Of a DNA stretch of 64,000 nt, positions 54,334-62,432 are shown in pieces. Location of the stretch: the NCBI GenBank assembly GCA_029263195.1, contig JAJCXX010000084.1, positions 111,424-175,423 on the forward strand. Reading direction: 5' to 3'. Each line of letters starts with the position of its first letter. Position 1 is the stretch's first letter. The DNA is from Acidimicrobiales bacterium (GTDB taxonomy: Bacteria; Actinomycetota; Acidimicrobiia; Acidimicrobiales; Aldehydirespiratoraceae). The position numbers and the translations under genes are program-made. The notes beneath the pieces are model-generated. The model was not told the origin of the DNA. It worked only from the letters and a program-made list of their open reading frames with translations, and ran no database searches.

Positions 54334-55304
54334 GAATCGCCGTTTCGTCTCCGGTTCGGCCCGGTAGCACCAGTGGCAACGCAACCACGGCCTCGCGGTG
54401 GGCGCGACGACTCAGCGAGCTCGGCCACGAACTGGTCGAGACAACTCACGGTGAGCCTGCCGAGGATTGCAACATGGTCGTGGTCCTTCATGCCCGCCGC
54501 GGCGCCGACGCTGTGCGGCACTATTCCGCGCAGCCTCAGGGTCCGAAGATCGTGGTGGCGTTCACCGGAACCGACGTGAACGGCGACCTCTCGGATCCCG
54601 ATCTGACGTCATCGGTGGCGCTGGCCGACGCTTTCGTTTTCCTCGAGCCCTCGGCACAGCGGCTTGCTGACATCACGGACGAACGGCCGCAGCACGTCAT
54701 CTTCCAGGCCGTTGAACCAATCGACCACGAGCCCTCCATCGAGATCGGGGAGGTGCCGGGCGAGTGCCGATTCGCGGTTTTGTCCCATCTACGTGAGGTG
54801 AAGGACCCCTTCAGAGCGGCCGAGGCCGTTGCCCGACTACCTGGCGACTCGAAGGTGCGGGTGCTACACGCCGGAGCGGCTCATGATGAGACGTGGGCCG
54901 ACAGAGCCCGCGAACTGATGCGAGACGACCCCCGCTACCAATGGTTGGGGCCACTCGACAGGGGATCGGCGATGAAGTTGCTCGAGCGGAGCCGGGCCCT
55001 GATCCTGTCGTCGTGGTCCGAGGGTGGCGCCAACGTTGTGTCGGAGGCCATCAGCCTCGGGAAGCCGGTCATCGCCAGCCGTATTCCTGGAACCGTCGGA
55101 CTCCTCGGAAGCGACTATCCCGGCTACTTCGAAGCCGGCGACACTGCGGGACTCGCCGAGGTAATTCAGCGGTTCTCGACCGACCCCAACTTTGAGCCTG
55201 AACTCACTCGACTCTGTGTGGGTCTCTCATCGCTGGTCGACCCCGACCGCGAACGCGAGTCGTGGTCGGACCTGATATCCGAATTGGGACTCTCAGCGAA
55301 GTGA
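54330..55304 (+). CDS. senB: Selenosugar synthase-type glycosyltransferase SenB
   Basis: This 324-residue GT-B fold protein is related to glycosyltransferase family 4. The start MRIAVSSPVRPGSTSGNATT and the following RWARRLSELGHEL are typical of SenB. Other marks are VVLHARRGADAV, VVAFTGTDVNGDL and the donor-binding part SSWSEGGANVVSEAISLGKP. SenB couples selenophosphate to a UDP-sugar to make a selenosugar, which SenA uses. The start is a GTG inside the senA stop region, so translation is coupled. The end overlaps the convergent permease gene by 12 bases. Confidence 0.87.
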   Translation: MRIAVSSPVRPGSTSGNATTASRWARRLSELGHELVETTHGEPAEDCNMVVVLHARRGADAVRHYSAQPQGPKIVVAFTGTDVNGDLSDPDLTSSVALADAFVFLEPSAQRLADITDERPQHVIFQAVEPIDHEPSIEIGEVPGECRFAVLSHLREVKDPFRAAEAVARLPGDSKVRVLHAGAAHDETWADRARELMRDDPRYQWLGPLDRGSAMKLLERSRALILSSWSEGGANVVSEAISLGKPVIASRIPGTVGLLGSDYPGYFEAGDTAGLAEVIQRFSTDPNFEPELTRLCVGLSSLVDPDRERESWSDLISELGLSAK

Positions 55305-56960
55305 GCGTCGCAGCCCGGCACTGATCTGATCGGCAGCGATCGTCACGATCATCAAGGCGATGAGCGTCGAGGTCAGCCCGTCGTAGTCGAACCGCACCAC
55401 CTGTTCGTCGACCACACGGCCAAGGCCTGCGGCACCGACGACACCAACAACAACGGTCTCGCGGATGGCGACCTCCCACCGATACATCCCGATTGCGCTG
55501 AACCGTCCGGCGAGCTGGGGGGCGGTTGCGTAGGCAATCCGTGACACTCGGGGTACTCCGGCTGCTTCGAGAGCTCGACCCTTGGAGTCGTCGTGATTCT
55601 CGACAACCTCTGCTTGCAGGCGCGCCATCACGCCGGCGTTGTAGATACCGAGGGCAACGGCCCCGGGCCAGATGCCCGGAAATAGGACGAAGAGAGTCAA
55701 GAACGCCCATACGGGAGGAGGAATGGCCCGAAGCGTCAAGAGGAAGAGTCGGGTGACGAAGCGAGCGCCCTCTGATGCGAGTGATGCCGAGCCGTCCGTT
55801 GACTGGTCGTGACTTCGGCGAGCGATCACGAAGGCCAGGCCAGTGGCTGGAAGAAACGCCACGGCGATAGCGAGCACGGCCATGGCCACTGTGTCGACCG
55901 ATGCTGTGAACAGCGACCCGAATCCGTTGGTGATCGTCGGCGGGAAGGAGTCGGTCACGAGGTCGCCGAACAGGCGTTGCGTGCGCGCCGACCAGAGATT
56001 CGAAGGTGAGAGGTCGAGCCACCACCAGCTGAGCGGCACAGCTAGACCCGCTGAGATTGCCGACCAGCTGAGGAACCGGTCGCGTCCCGGCTGACGTGCA
56101 ACACCTGCGCCCTCCGCCACCTGGGTGTTCGGGGAGGCATGGCGCCGTCGAACCGACGACGACCACCAATCGGCGAGGCCAGACAGAATGATCAGGGCGT
56201 AGAGGAACGTCCACATCTCGTTGTAGTCGAGCGAGGTGAAGCTCAGCTGCAATTGGAATCCGAGTCCACCGGCCCCGATGACCCCGAGTACGGCGGCCGA
56301 ACGAATGGCGCACTCGAGTCGATAGAAGCCGTAGCTCAGGAGATCGCCGGATGCCTCAGGCATCGAGCCGAACAGCAGCGCCTGAAGCCGACTCGCCCCA
56401 CCTATTCGCAAGGCCTTGTAGGAATCGTTATGGACCTCGTCGAGAAACTCCGAAAAGACCTTGGCAGTAACCGAACCGAACGGGATGCCAATAGCTATGA
56501 CCGCAACCCACGGGTCGTTTCCGAGGACGTTGATGAGAAGGAGGCCCCACACAACTTCGTGGATGCTGCGTGGAATGGCCATGAGGGCCCTGGTTGACCG
56601 CCATCCGAATCGTCGCGAGAGACTCCACCTTCGCGTGATCGGACTCCATATCGACTCGGCCATGAAGACGCCACCGACCAAGCCAATGCCGATCGAAAGG
56701 ACCGTTCCGAGCAAGGCGTAGCTGACCGTTGTGATCGACTCATCCAGCGCGATTCGTAGGAGATCGCCACTGAGTTCGGGCTGGATAGCGGCACGAAAGA
56801 ACGAGCTGAGCTGCCCGAATCCTCGCTGGTTGAGCACGCCCGAGACGCCGGCACGTGAAATCGACCAGAGCACCGCAACGAGAACCACCAGGGCCCAGAC
56901 CCAACGGTCGCGCCTCCGCCTCAGCGGCACGGGGAGGGCGTGTGCCGGTGAGCTGGTCAC
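55293..56960 (-). CDS. ABC transporter permease, two PhnE-like domains fused; probable selenium oxyanion uptake
   Basis: This 555-residue membrane protein contains two homologous PhnE-type permease halves (about residues 1-270 and 290-555), where phosphonate-type systems usually have one permease or two separate ones. Each half has the EAA-type loop: DEVHNDSYKALRIGGASRLQ in the first and ENHDDSKGRALEAAGVPRVS in the second. Each also has a conserved closing glycine segment (LGVIGAGGLGFQLQ and VGVVGAAGLGRVVD). It is the last gene of the selD-binding protein-ATPase-permease operon and overlaps the ATPase gene by 4 bases. The role in selenate or selenite uptake is inferred from selD and sen linkage. 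Confidence 0.8.
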   Translation of the reverse strand: MTSSPAHALPVPLRRRRDRWVWALVVLVAVLWSISRAGVSGVLNQRGFGQLSSFFRAAIQPELSGDLLRIALDESITTVSYALLGTVLSIGIGLVGGVFMAESIWSPITRRWSLSRRFGWRSTRALMAIPRSIHEVVWGLLLINVLGNDPWVAVIAIGIPFGSVTAKVFSEFLDEVHNDSYKALRIGGASRLQALLFGSMPEASGDLLSYGFYRLECAIRSAAVLGVIGAGGLGFQLQLSFTSLDYNEMWTFLYALIILSGLADWWSSSVRRRHASPNTQVAEGAGVARQPGRDRFLSWSAISAGLAVPLSWWWLDLSPSNLWSARTQRLFGDLVTDSFPPTITNGFGSLFTASVDTVAMAVLAIAVAFLPATGLAFVIARRSHDQSTDGSASLASEGARFVTRLFLLTLRAIPPPVWAFLTLFVLFPGIWPGAVALGIYNAGVMARLQAEVVENHDDSKGRALEAAGVPRVSRIAYATAPQLAGRFSAIGMYRWEVAIRETVVVGVVGAAGLGRVVDEQVVRFDYDGLTSTLIALMIVTIAADQISAGLRRSLR

Positions 56961-57739
56961 GGCTCGGCAGGTGACCCGGGTAGGGATTCCAGGCTATAGA
57001 GCTCGTCGAGCATGTCGTCGCTGACGGAGCTCGGTGGGAGGTCGAACTGCACCATTCCCTCAGTCATTCCGACCACCCGGCGGGAGAAGCTTCGTGCCAG
57101 GTCCGGGTCGTGGAGGCTCATCACCAGGGCACGGTCGGGTCGCTCGGCGGTGTGTCCCACGGTGTCGACAAGCAGCTTGATCACGCTGCGCGACCTGGCC
57201 GGATCGAGGCTCGAGACCGGCTCGTCGGCCAGCACGAGATCGGGGTCCTGTAGCAAGACCCTGGCGATGGCCACTCTTTGCTGCTGGCCCCCGGAGAGTT
57301 TGTCGGTTCGCTCCCAGAGCAGATCTCCGACTCCGACCCGCTCGAGGGCCAGCCTTACCTCTTCGATATCTCGCGGTGATAGCAACGACAGCAGGGCCCT
57401 CGGGGTCGACCAGCGACCGAGTCGGCCGGCCGAGACGTTGTGAATCACCCGAAGGGCACCGGTCAGATTGAGGGACTGATGAATGGTGCCGATGCGATGT
57501 CGATACGACGCTCCCGATCGGCGCACCAGTTCTCTGGTGTCGACACCCAGAACGCTGACTGTCCCCGAATCGGGAAGAACGAGGCCGTTCATCAAGGCGA
57601 TGGTGGTGCTCTTGCCGGCCCCGCTGGGACCGACGAACGACACGCATTCGCCCTTCTGGATCGCGAAGTTCAGATCAAATACGCCGCGACCGTCTCCATA
57701 GTCGACGGTGACTTCCTCGAAACGCACGATTTCGCTCAC
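56957..57739 (-). CDS. ABC transporter ATPase (PhnC-like), probable selenium oxyanion uptake
   Basis: This 260-residue ATPase has Walker A GPSGAGKSTTIALMNGL, the signature LSGGQQQRVAIARVLL, Walker B VLADEPVSSLDP and the H-loop MSLHDPDLA, all intact. It is of the phosphonate (PhnC) type. The start is a GTG 4 bases after the binding-protein stop codon, and the stop overlaps the permease start. Together with the binding protein and permease it forms a complete importer, with selD directly upstream in the same operon. Confidence 0.87.
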   Translation of the reverse strand: MSEIVRFEEVTVDYGDGRGVFDLNFAIQKGECVSFVGPSGAGKSTTIALMNGLVLPDSGTVSVLGVDTRELVRRSGASYRHRIGTIHQSLNLTGALRVIHNVSAGRLGRWSTPRALLSLLSPRDIEEVRLALERVGVGDLLWERTDKLSGGQQQRVAIARVLLQDPDLVLADEPVSSLDPARSRSVIKLLVDTVGHTAERPDRALVMSLHDPDLARSFSRRVVGMTEGMVQFDLPPSSVSDDMLDELYSLESLPGSPAEP

Positions 57740-57743
57740 CGGG

Positions 57744-58646
57744 TTAGCCGATCAGGCCGGAATCTCTGGCGACCGACTCGATCTGGTCGTAGTTCGAGTT
57801 GTCGGTGCCGATGAATGCTCCGGCCGAGAAGAACTCGAGAATGGTGGCCTGATCTGGATCTGAGGAGTCGAGTGATTCGAATGCTGCGATCAAGCGGGCC
57901 TGGAAGCCGTCGCCAAAGCGGGCGTCGAGGGCGGGTTGAGCGACCCAGTGGTAGTCGAAGTAGGGCGGCGTACGGAAGACTTCCCGTACTTGGGTGAGGT
58001 CGACTTCCCCGGCGGCGAGGCGCGTATCCCAGACCTGCTCGTTGAGGGCGCCTGCATCGTAGGTCCCGGCCACCACCAACTGAATCGTCTTGTCGTGCGA
58101 TCCCGAGAACCCAGGATCACCACTCAGTTCGTCCAGTGAGAGACCCGACTGGTCCATGAACGATTGCGGCATCAGGCGACCGGATGTGGAGGACTCAGAT
58201 CCGAAGGTGAAGGAGTGGTCGGCCAATGATGTGAGGCCATCGACGCTCGAGAACGGTTCGATGCCGCTGTCGACGCGTGCGATGAAGACCGAATGAAACT
58301 TGGCATCGATGTCACGCTGAGCGACGGCCTCTGCGCCCGGCACCTGCAGGCGGGCCTGAACGCCTGTGAGGCCACCGAACCAAACGAGGTCGAGGTCTCC
58401 GGTCTTGAACTGTGTGACGGCTGAGTCGTATTCGGCCACGGGGGAGTATTCGACACTCACACCGAGCCGGTCGCTCAAGAAGTCGGTGAGCAGGTCATAG
58501 TTTCTGGCCAGGAGATCCGGGTCCTGGTCGGGGATCGCACCGATGGTGAGGGTATGAGAGGCCGAGTCACCTCCGTCGTCGCCGCAGGCCGCGGCGAACA
58601 GGGTCAGTGCCAGCAACGCAAATACGAGTCGTCTCAGATTCTTCAT
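57744..58646 (-). CDS. PhnD-like substrate-binding lipoprotein, putative selenate/selenite binder
   Basis: This 300-residue precursor has the lipobox LFAAACGDDGG. The mature protein is a PhnD-type periplasmic-binding fold: IGAIPDQDPDLLARNYDLLT, GDLDLVWFGGLTGVQA, SSTSGRLMPQSFM and AGTYDAGALNEQVWD. One branch of this family is annotated as selenate binding because its genes sit next to selD, as here (15 bases downstream of selD). A phosphonate or phosphite role is the alternative, but no phosphonate catabolic gene is nearby. Confidence 0.82.
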   Translation of the reverse strand: MKNLRRLVFALLALTLFAAACGDDGGDSASHTLTIGAIPDQDPDLLARNYDLLTDFLSDRLGVSVEYSPVAEYDSAVTQFKTGDLDLVWFGGLTGVQARLQVPGAEAVAQRDIDAKFHSVFIARVDSGIEPFSSVDGLTSLADHSFTFGSESSTSGRLMPQSFMDQSGLSLDELSGDPGFSGSHDKTIQLVVAGTYDAGALNEQVWDTRLAAGEVDLTQVREVFRTPPYFDYHWVAQPALDARFGDGFQARLIAAFESLDSSDPDQATILEFFSAGAFIGTDNSNYDQIESVARDSGLIG

Positions 58647-58661
58647 TGGTCCTGTCCTTGC

Positions 58662-59693
58662 CTATTTGAGAAGGATCCGACCCGCGCCTGCCACCGTGGA
58701 TCCCACGGCAGCGGCCTCGTGGCCGGTGTCTTGCAATCGCCGCAACGCATCGTCGGCGGCGTCGGAGTCGACGCCGAAGATGAGTCCGCCGGAGGTCTGC
58801 GCATCTGCCAACAGCACGACAGATGTGTCGTCGGGGCCTTCGATGTCGAGTTGATCGAACACATATCCGAGATTGCGTCCGCTTCCGCCGGGAACGACAC
58901 CGTCCTCGGCCAGCTCACGAACGCCATCAAGAATCGGGATGGCTTCAACGGTGAGCTCCACTCCGACGTGGGATTCAGCAGCCATTCGCCCCAGGTGCCC
59001 GAGTAGACCGAAGCCAGTCACGTCGGTGGCCCCGGTGGCACCGAGATCGACGGCGATGAGTGCAGCCTCGTCGTTGAGACGGGTCATCACGGCTACCGCG
59101 GCAGCCTCGAGATCGGTGGAGGCGAGTCCGCTCTTGATCGCGGTTGTGGCAATCCCGATACCCAGCGGCTTGGTGAGGATGAGGGTCTGATTCTCACGGA
59201 GTCCGGTATTGGTGAGCATGTGATCGGGGTCGACCTCACCCACGACGGCCAGCCCGTACTTGGGTTCGGGATCGTCGACGGTGTGGCCACCTGCTATGAC
59301 GAAGCCACCCTCGATGGCGACATCGGAGCCGCCGGCGAGAACGTCGCCCAGAAGTTCGGTGGAAAGCTGATCGGTGTTCCAGCCGACGAGGTTGAGCGCC
59401 ATCATCGGCTTGCCCCCCATCGCATAGATGTCGGACACCGAATTGGCGGCGGCGATCCGACCCCATGTACGGGCGTCGTCGACGACCGGCGTAATGAAGT
59501 CGGCTGTGAACACGAGGGCCCGATGATCGTCGACGCGCCATACGGCGGCGTCGTCGCCGGTGTCGGGGCCGACAATGAGCCGGTCGGATGGAACGACTGT
59601 CAGGTGGCGCACAACTTGCGCCAACTCGCCAGGGGCGAGCTTGCAAGCTCAACCAGCGCCGTGGCTGTATTGGGTGAGACGGGTCTCTGTCAT
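58662..59693 (-). CDS. selD: Selenophosphate synthetase SelD, a predicted selenoprotein (UGA at codon 15)
   Basis: The full protein is 343 residues, read through an in-frame UGA at 59651-59649. Before it lies MTETRLTQYSHGAG and after it ACKLAPGELAQVV. This exactly matches the SelD start with Sec (or Cys) as the catalytic residue (Sec15), followed by Cys17 and Lys18, as in E. coli Cys17, Cys19 and Lys20. Later motifs include TADFITPVVDDARTWGRIAA, SDIYAMGGKPMMALN, GGHTVDDPEPKYGLAVVG, TDVTGFGLLGHLGRMA and DAQTSGGLIFGV. SelD makes selenophosphate from selenide and ATP, for selenocysteine and, here, probably for SenB. A TTG start at 59624 would give a truncated, inactive product. A hairpin follows the UGA. 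Confidence 0.9.
59615..59647 (-). promoter_or_regulatory. Putative bacterial SECIS hairpin directly after the selD UGA codon
   Basis: In the RNA, CUUGC starts 1 base after the UGA and pairs with GCAAG. An inner arm CUCGCC pairs perfectly with GGCGAG over a short CCU loop, with a G-U and an A-U pair adding to it. About 13 pairs in 33 bases match the position expected for the element that recruits SelB. No loop consensus is claimed. Confidence 0.65.
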
Positions 59694-59749
59694 CTTGTGC
59701 CTGAACCTATCATCGGTCGAGTTTGTTCCACGGTGGCGAAAACCGGAGG

Positions 59750-60445
59750 TCAGTCTCGCCCTCGAAACCCTGAGAACGCCTCCGAAGCGGCCACGATGGC
59801 GATGCCTCCGGCGGCGAGTGGATCGGCCCACCACCATCCCCAAAGGCCATTGAGGACCAGAGCCAGAAGGATTCCCATCGCGAGATAGGCATCGATCTGC
59901 GTCATCTTGGCCTCGGACAGGAAGACCGGGTTTCCGAGTCGCATCCCGGTTCGCCGTTTGAGGTGGGCGAGGCCGAGCATGACCGCTGCCGTGGCCGCCA
60001 AGTACACGATTCCGAGGCTCGATGAGTCAGGCTCGGTACTCACCACCAATGCCCGGGTGCTGGCCACCATGAGCGATGCTGACAGCAGGGCGAAGGCCAC
60101 CGCTACGAGGCGCTCGGCCCTCCGGTCGCGTCTGAGGCTGTGGGCTTCCTCGTTGGGTTCCATGTGCCAGAGCACGACCGTGGAGGTGAACACTTCGATG
60201 AGGGAATCCAGACCGAAAGCGACAAGCGCAAGTGAGCCCGACATGAGGCCCAGGGTGACCGTGACGAGGACCTCGCCTACGTTCCACGCGATGGTCAAGA
60301 TCTGCAGACGGCGCCCATGTGAGAGTTCGGAGCCGGCGTCGATGCCTTCTGCTTCGGGTTGGTCGGCGGACAAGTCAGCGATCCTATCGACGGCGAACGG
60401 CTGACCCAGTAGTGCCGAGTGCTGGGATCGCTCAAGACCCGACAC
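59750..60445 (-). CDS. Cation diffusion facilitator family transporter
   Basis: This 231-residue membrane protein of the CDF (ZIP-opposing) family has five to six helices. The metal site on helix 2 reads FGLDSLIEVF, keeping the Asp. In helix 5 the expected His/Asp pair is changed to TQIDAYLAM. The C-terminal cytoplasmic domain is absent, giving a short form. An N-terminal tail of about 45 residues precedes the first helix. The gene lies 56 bases upstream of selD on the same strand and might be in that operon, but a metal (zinc, manganese or other) cannot be assigned. Confidence 0.75.
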   Translation of the reverse strand: MSGLERSQHSALLGQPFAVDRIADLSADQPEAEGIDAGSELSHGRRLQILTIAWNVGEVLVTVTLGLMSGSLALVAFGLDSLIEVFTSTVVLWHMEPNEEAHSLRRDRRAERLVAVAFALLSASLMVASTRALVVSTEPDSSSLGIVYLAATAAVMLGLAHLKRRTGMRLGNPVFLSEAKMTQIDAYLAMGILLALVLNGLWGWWWADPLAAGGIAIVAASEAFSGFRGRD

Positions 60446-60507
60446 AGATTATTGGCTCGGGTGGCGCTAGCTTCTCCGGGTGACATACCGGGACCAGGGG
60501 GATCGAC

Positions 60508-61032
60508 ATGAACGCCGGTGACGACCGAACAGCCCGACGCCGGCAACAGACGGCGGCCCGGCGAAAGTCTGGGCGGGGCGCTGCTCAGAGATCGCGAAGG
60601 AAGCGGCAGAGGACCATTAAGCGTCTGACTGCAGCGAGCCTCGTGGTGGTACTGGCCGGTGGCATCGTTGCGGTGATCGTGTCGTCAGGCGGTGGTGATG
60701 AGCCGCCGGCCGAGGCCTCGCACGACATAGCGGTCGTCGCCGACGATTTCGACTACACCCCCAATCGGATGTTGGGCCTGGCCGGAGAGATCAACATCAC
60801 GATGACCAACACCGGGCTGGTCGGACACAATCTCATCGTTCTCGAGCAGGGAGTGAGAATTTCTTCGGCGACGCAGTTCGATGAATCGACCGAGCTGGGT
60901 CGAATCGAGTCGCTGGCACCAGGGTTCGATGCTTCGTTGTCACTCGATCTCGAGCCGGGTACGTATCAGGTCGTGTGCCTGATCCCCAATCACTTGGAGC
61001 AGGGCAGCACCGCCGACCTGATTGTTTCCTAG
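60508..61032 (+). CDS. Membrane-anchored cupredoxin-like protein
   Basis: This 174-residue protein has a strongly basic N-terminal 40 residues, a membrane helix (LTAASLVVVLAGGIVAVIVS) and a cupredoxin fold of about 110 residues outside. The copper-binding His is in VGHNLIVLE, and the Cys and second His are in VVCLIPNHLEQGST. The Met expected a few residues on is absent, so the copper site, if present, would have an unusual axial ligand. GGGGG before the ATG supports the start. It might carry electrons or store copper. It lies 25 bases before the kynureninase gene. Confidence 0.8.
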   Translation: MNAGDDRTARRRQQTAARRKSGRGAAQRSRRKRQRTIKRLTAASLVVVLAGGIVAVIVSSGGGDEPPAEASHDIAVVADDFDYTPNRMLGLAGEINITMTNTGLVGHNLIVLEQGVRISSATQFDESTELGRIESLAPGFDASLSLDLEPGTYQVVCLIPNHLEQGSTADLIVS

Positions 61033-61057
61033 TGCCGACACCCTGAGGGGACGCAAC

Positions 61058-62362
61058 TTGTCATCGCACGCGTTCAGCAACGACGACGAATGCGCGAGTC
61101 GACTCGACCGGGTCGATCCGTTGGCCGGTCTTCGAGACCATTTCGCGATACCGAAATCAGCCGATGGGTCCGACTCGGTCTATCTGGTGGGCCATTCGCT
61201 CGGAGCCATGCCTTCCGCGACTCCGGGCTACGTCGCTGCGGAGTTGGATCGTTGGGCCCAGATCGGGGTCGCTGGTCATCATCAGGCGCCCAATCCTTGG
61301 GTCGACTACCACGATCTTGTTGTGGAGCAAATGGCTCGGGTGGTCGGGGGTAGCACCGACGAGGTCGTGGTCATGAACGCCCTCACGGTCAACCTTCACC
61401 TGATGATGACGAGTTTCTACCGCCCGACTTCCCAGCGTCACGTCGTTCTGATCGAAGAGCACGCCTTCCCATCTGATCACTTCGCCGTTGAGTCGCAGAT
61501 CCGTCAACGGGGACTGGATCCGGAAACGTCGCTCGTGGTCGTGAGCCCGAGGCCGGGCGAACAGCTGCTGCGTTCGACGGACATTCTCGACTCCATCGCC
61601 GAGATAGGGGAGCAACTCGCCGTCGTGCTGCTGCCCGGCATCCAGTACTACACGGGACAGGTTCTCGACATGGCGTCGATCGTCGAAGCCGGCCACCGGG
61701 TCGGGGCCACCGTCGGATTCGATCTGGCCCACGCGGCGGGCAACATCGAACTCGAACTTCACGACTGGGACGTCGACTTCGCGGTCTGGTGCACCTACAA
61801 GTATCTGAACTCTGGTCCCGGTGGTGTCGGCGGGGCGTTCGTCCATCGACGTCATGTCGCTGATCAGGAGCTTCACAAGTATCTCGGCTGGTGGGGAAAT
61901 CGGCGCGACACGCGGTTCGAGATGAGCACGGTTTATGAGCCGGTTTCCACCGCGGAATCGTGGCAGGTCAGCAACTCGGCTGTCGTGTTGTTGGCTTCGT
62001 TGAGAGCGTCGCTGGATCTCGTCGATCGGGCCGGAGGAATGCCGGCAATTCGGAAGAAGTCCGAGCTGCAGATCGGCTACCTCGACTACCTGCTCGACAC
62101 GGAGATGCAAGGCAGGATCGAGTCGATCACGCCGCGACCGCTGTCGGAGCGCGGGTCTCAGTTCGCACTCGAAGTTGTCGATCGCTCGGTCGATGGGCGT
62201 GAGGTGTTCGACGGACTCACCGACGGGGGAGTGTCGTGCGACTGGCGCTTCCCGAACGTGATCAGGGTGGCCCCGACGCCCCTCTACAACTCGTTCAGCG
62301 ACATTCGCCGCTTCGTCTCGATACTCGATCAGCTCATACCTTCACGCCCGGCTGATACCTAG
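61058..62362 (+). CDS. kynU: Kynureninase
   Basis: This 434-residue fold-type I PLP enzyme cleaves kynurenine to anthranilate and alanine in tryptophan breakdown. It shows LVGHSLGAMPSATPGYVAAE, NALTVNLHLMM, FPSDHFAVESQI, GFDLAHAAGN and the PLP Lys in VWCTYKYLNSGPGGVGG. The C-terminal part is FPNVIRVAPTPLYNSF. The start is the TTG at 61058, preceded by GAGGGG at 7 bases; no ATG in frame lies near. The other kynurenine pathway genes (tryptophan dioxygenase, kynurenine formamidase) are not in the window. Confidence 0.9.
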   Translation: MSSHAFSNDDECASRLDRVDPLAGLRDHFAIPKSADGSDSVYLVGHSLGAMPSATPGYVAAELDRWAQIGVAGHHQAPNPWVDYHDLVVEQMARVVGGSTDEVVVMNALTVNLHLMMTSFYRPTSQRHVVLIEEHAFPSDHFAVESQIRQRGLDPETSLVVVSPRPGEQLLRSTDILDSIAEIGEQLAVVLLPGIQYYTGQVLDMASIVEAGHRVGATVGFDLAHAAGNIELELHDWDVDFAVWCTYKYLNSGPGGVGGAFVHRRHVADQELHKYLGWWGNRRDTRFEMSTVYEPVSTAESWQVSNSAVVLLASLRASLDLVDRAGGMPAIRKKSELQIGYLDYLLDTEMQGRIESITPRPLSERGSQFALEVVDRSVDGREVFDGLTDGGVSCDWRFPNVIRVAPTPLYNSFSDIRRFVSILDQLIPSRPADT

Positions 62363-62374
62363 GACTCGAGGAGC

Positions 62375-62403
62375 TTGACGGCATCGGTAAACGTCCGTAC
62401 ATT
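62375..62403 (+). promoter_or_regulatory. Probable promoter of the ferredoxin/NrfD fusion gene
   Basis: TTGACG (5 of 6) and TACATT (4 of 6) are separated by exactly 17 bases, 30 bases before the TTG start and ahead of the AGAGGGAG ribosome site. It starts 12 bases after the kynureninase stop codon. Confidence 0.5.
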
Positions 62404-62432
62404 TCTTGAAACTGATCGCAAGAGGGAGCTAG

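Noticed and set aside
58662..59624. selD as a truncated gene or pseudogene starting at a TTG
   Set aside because: The upstream codons across the UGA give the conserved SelD N-terminus without a gap, so selenocysteine decoding explains it better.
61058..62362. Cysteine desulfurase or SelA-like role for the PLP enzyme near selD
   Set aside because: The sequence marks are those of kynureninase; the distance and strand give no reason to tie it to selenium.
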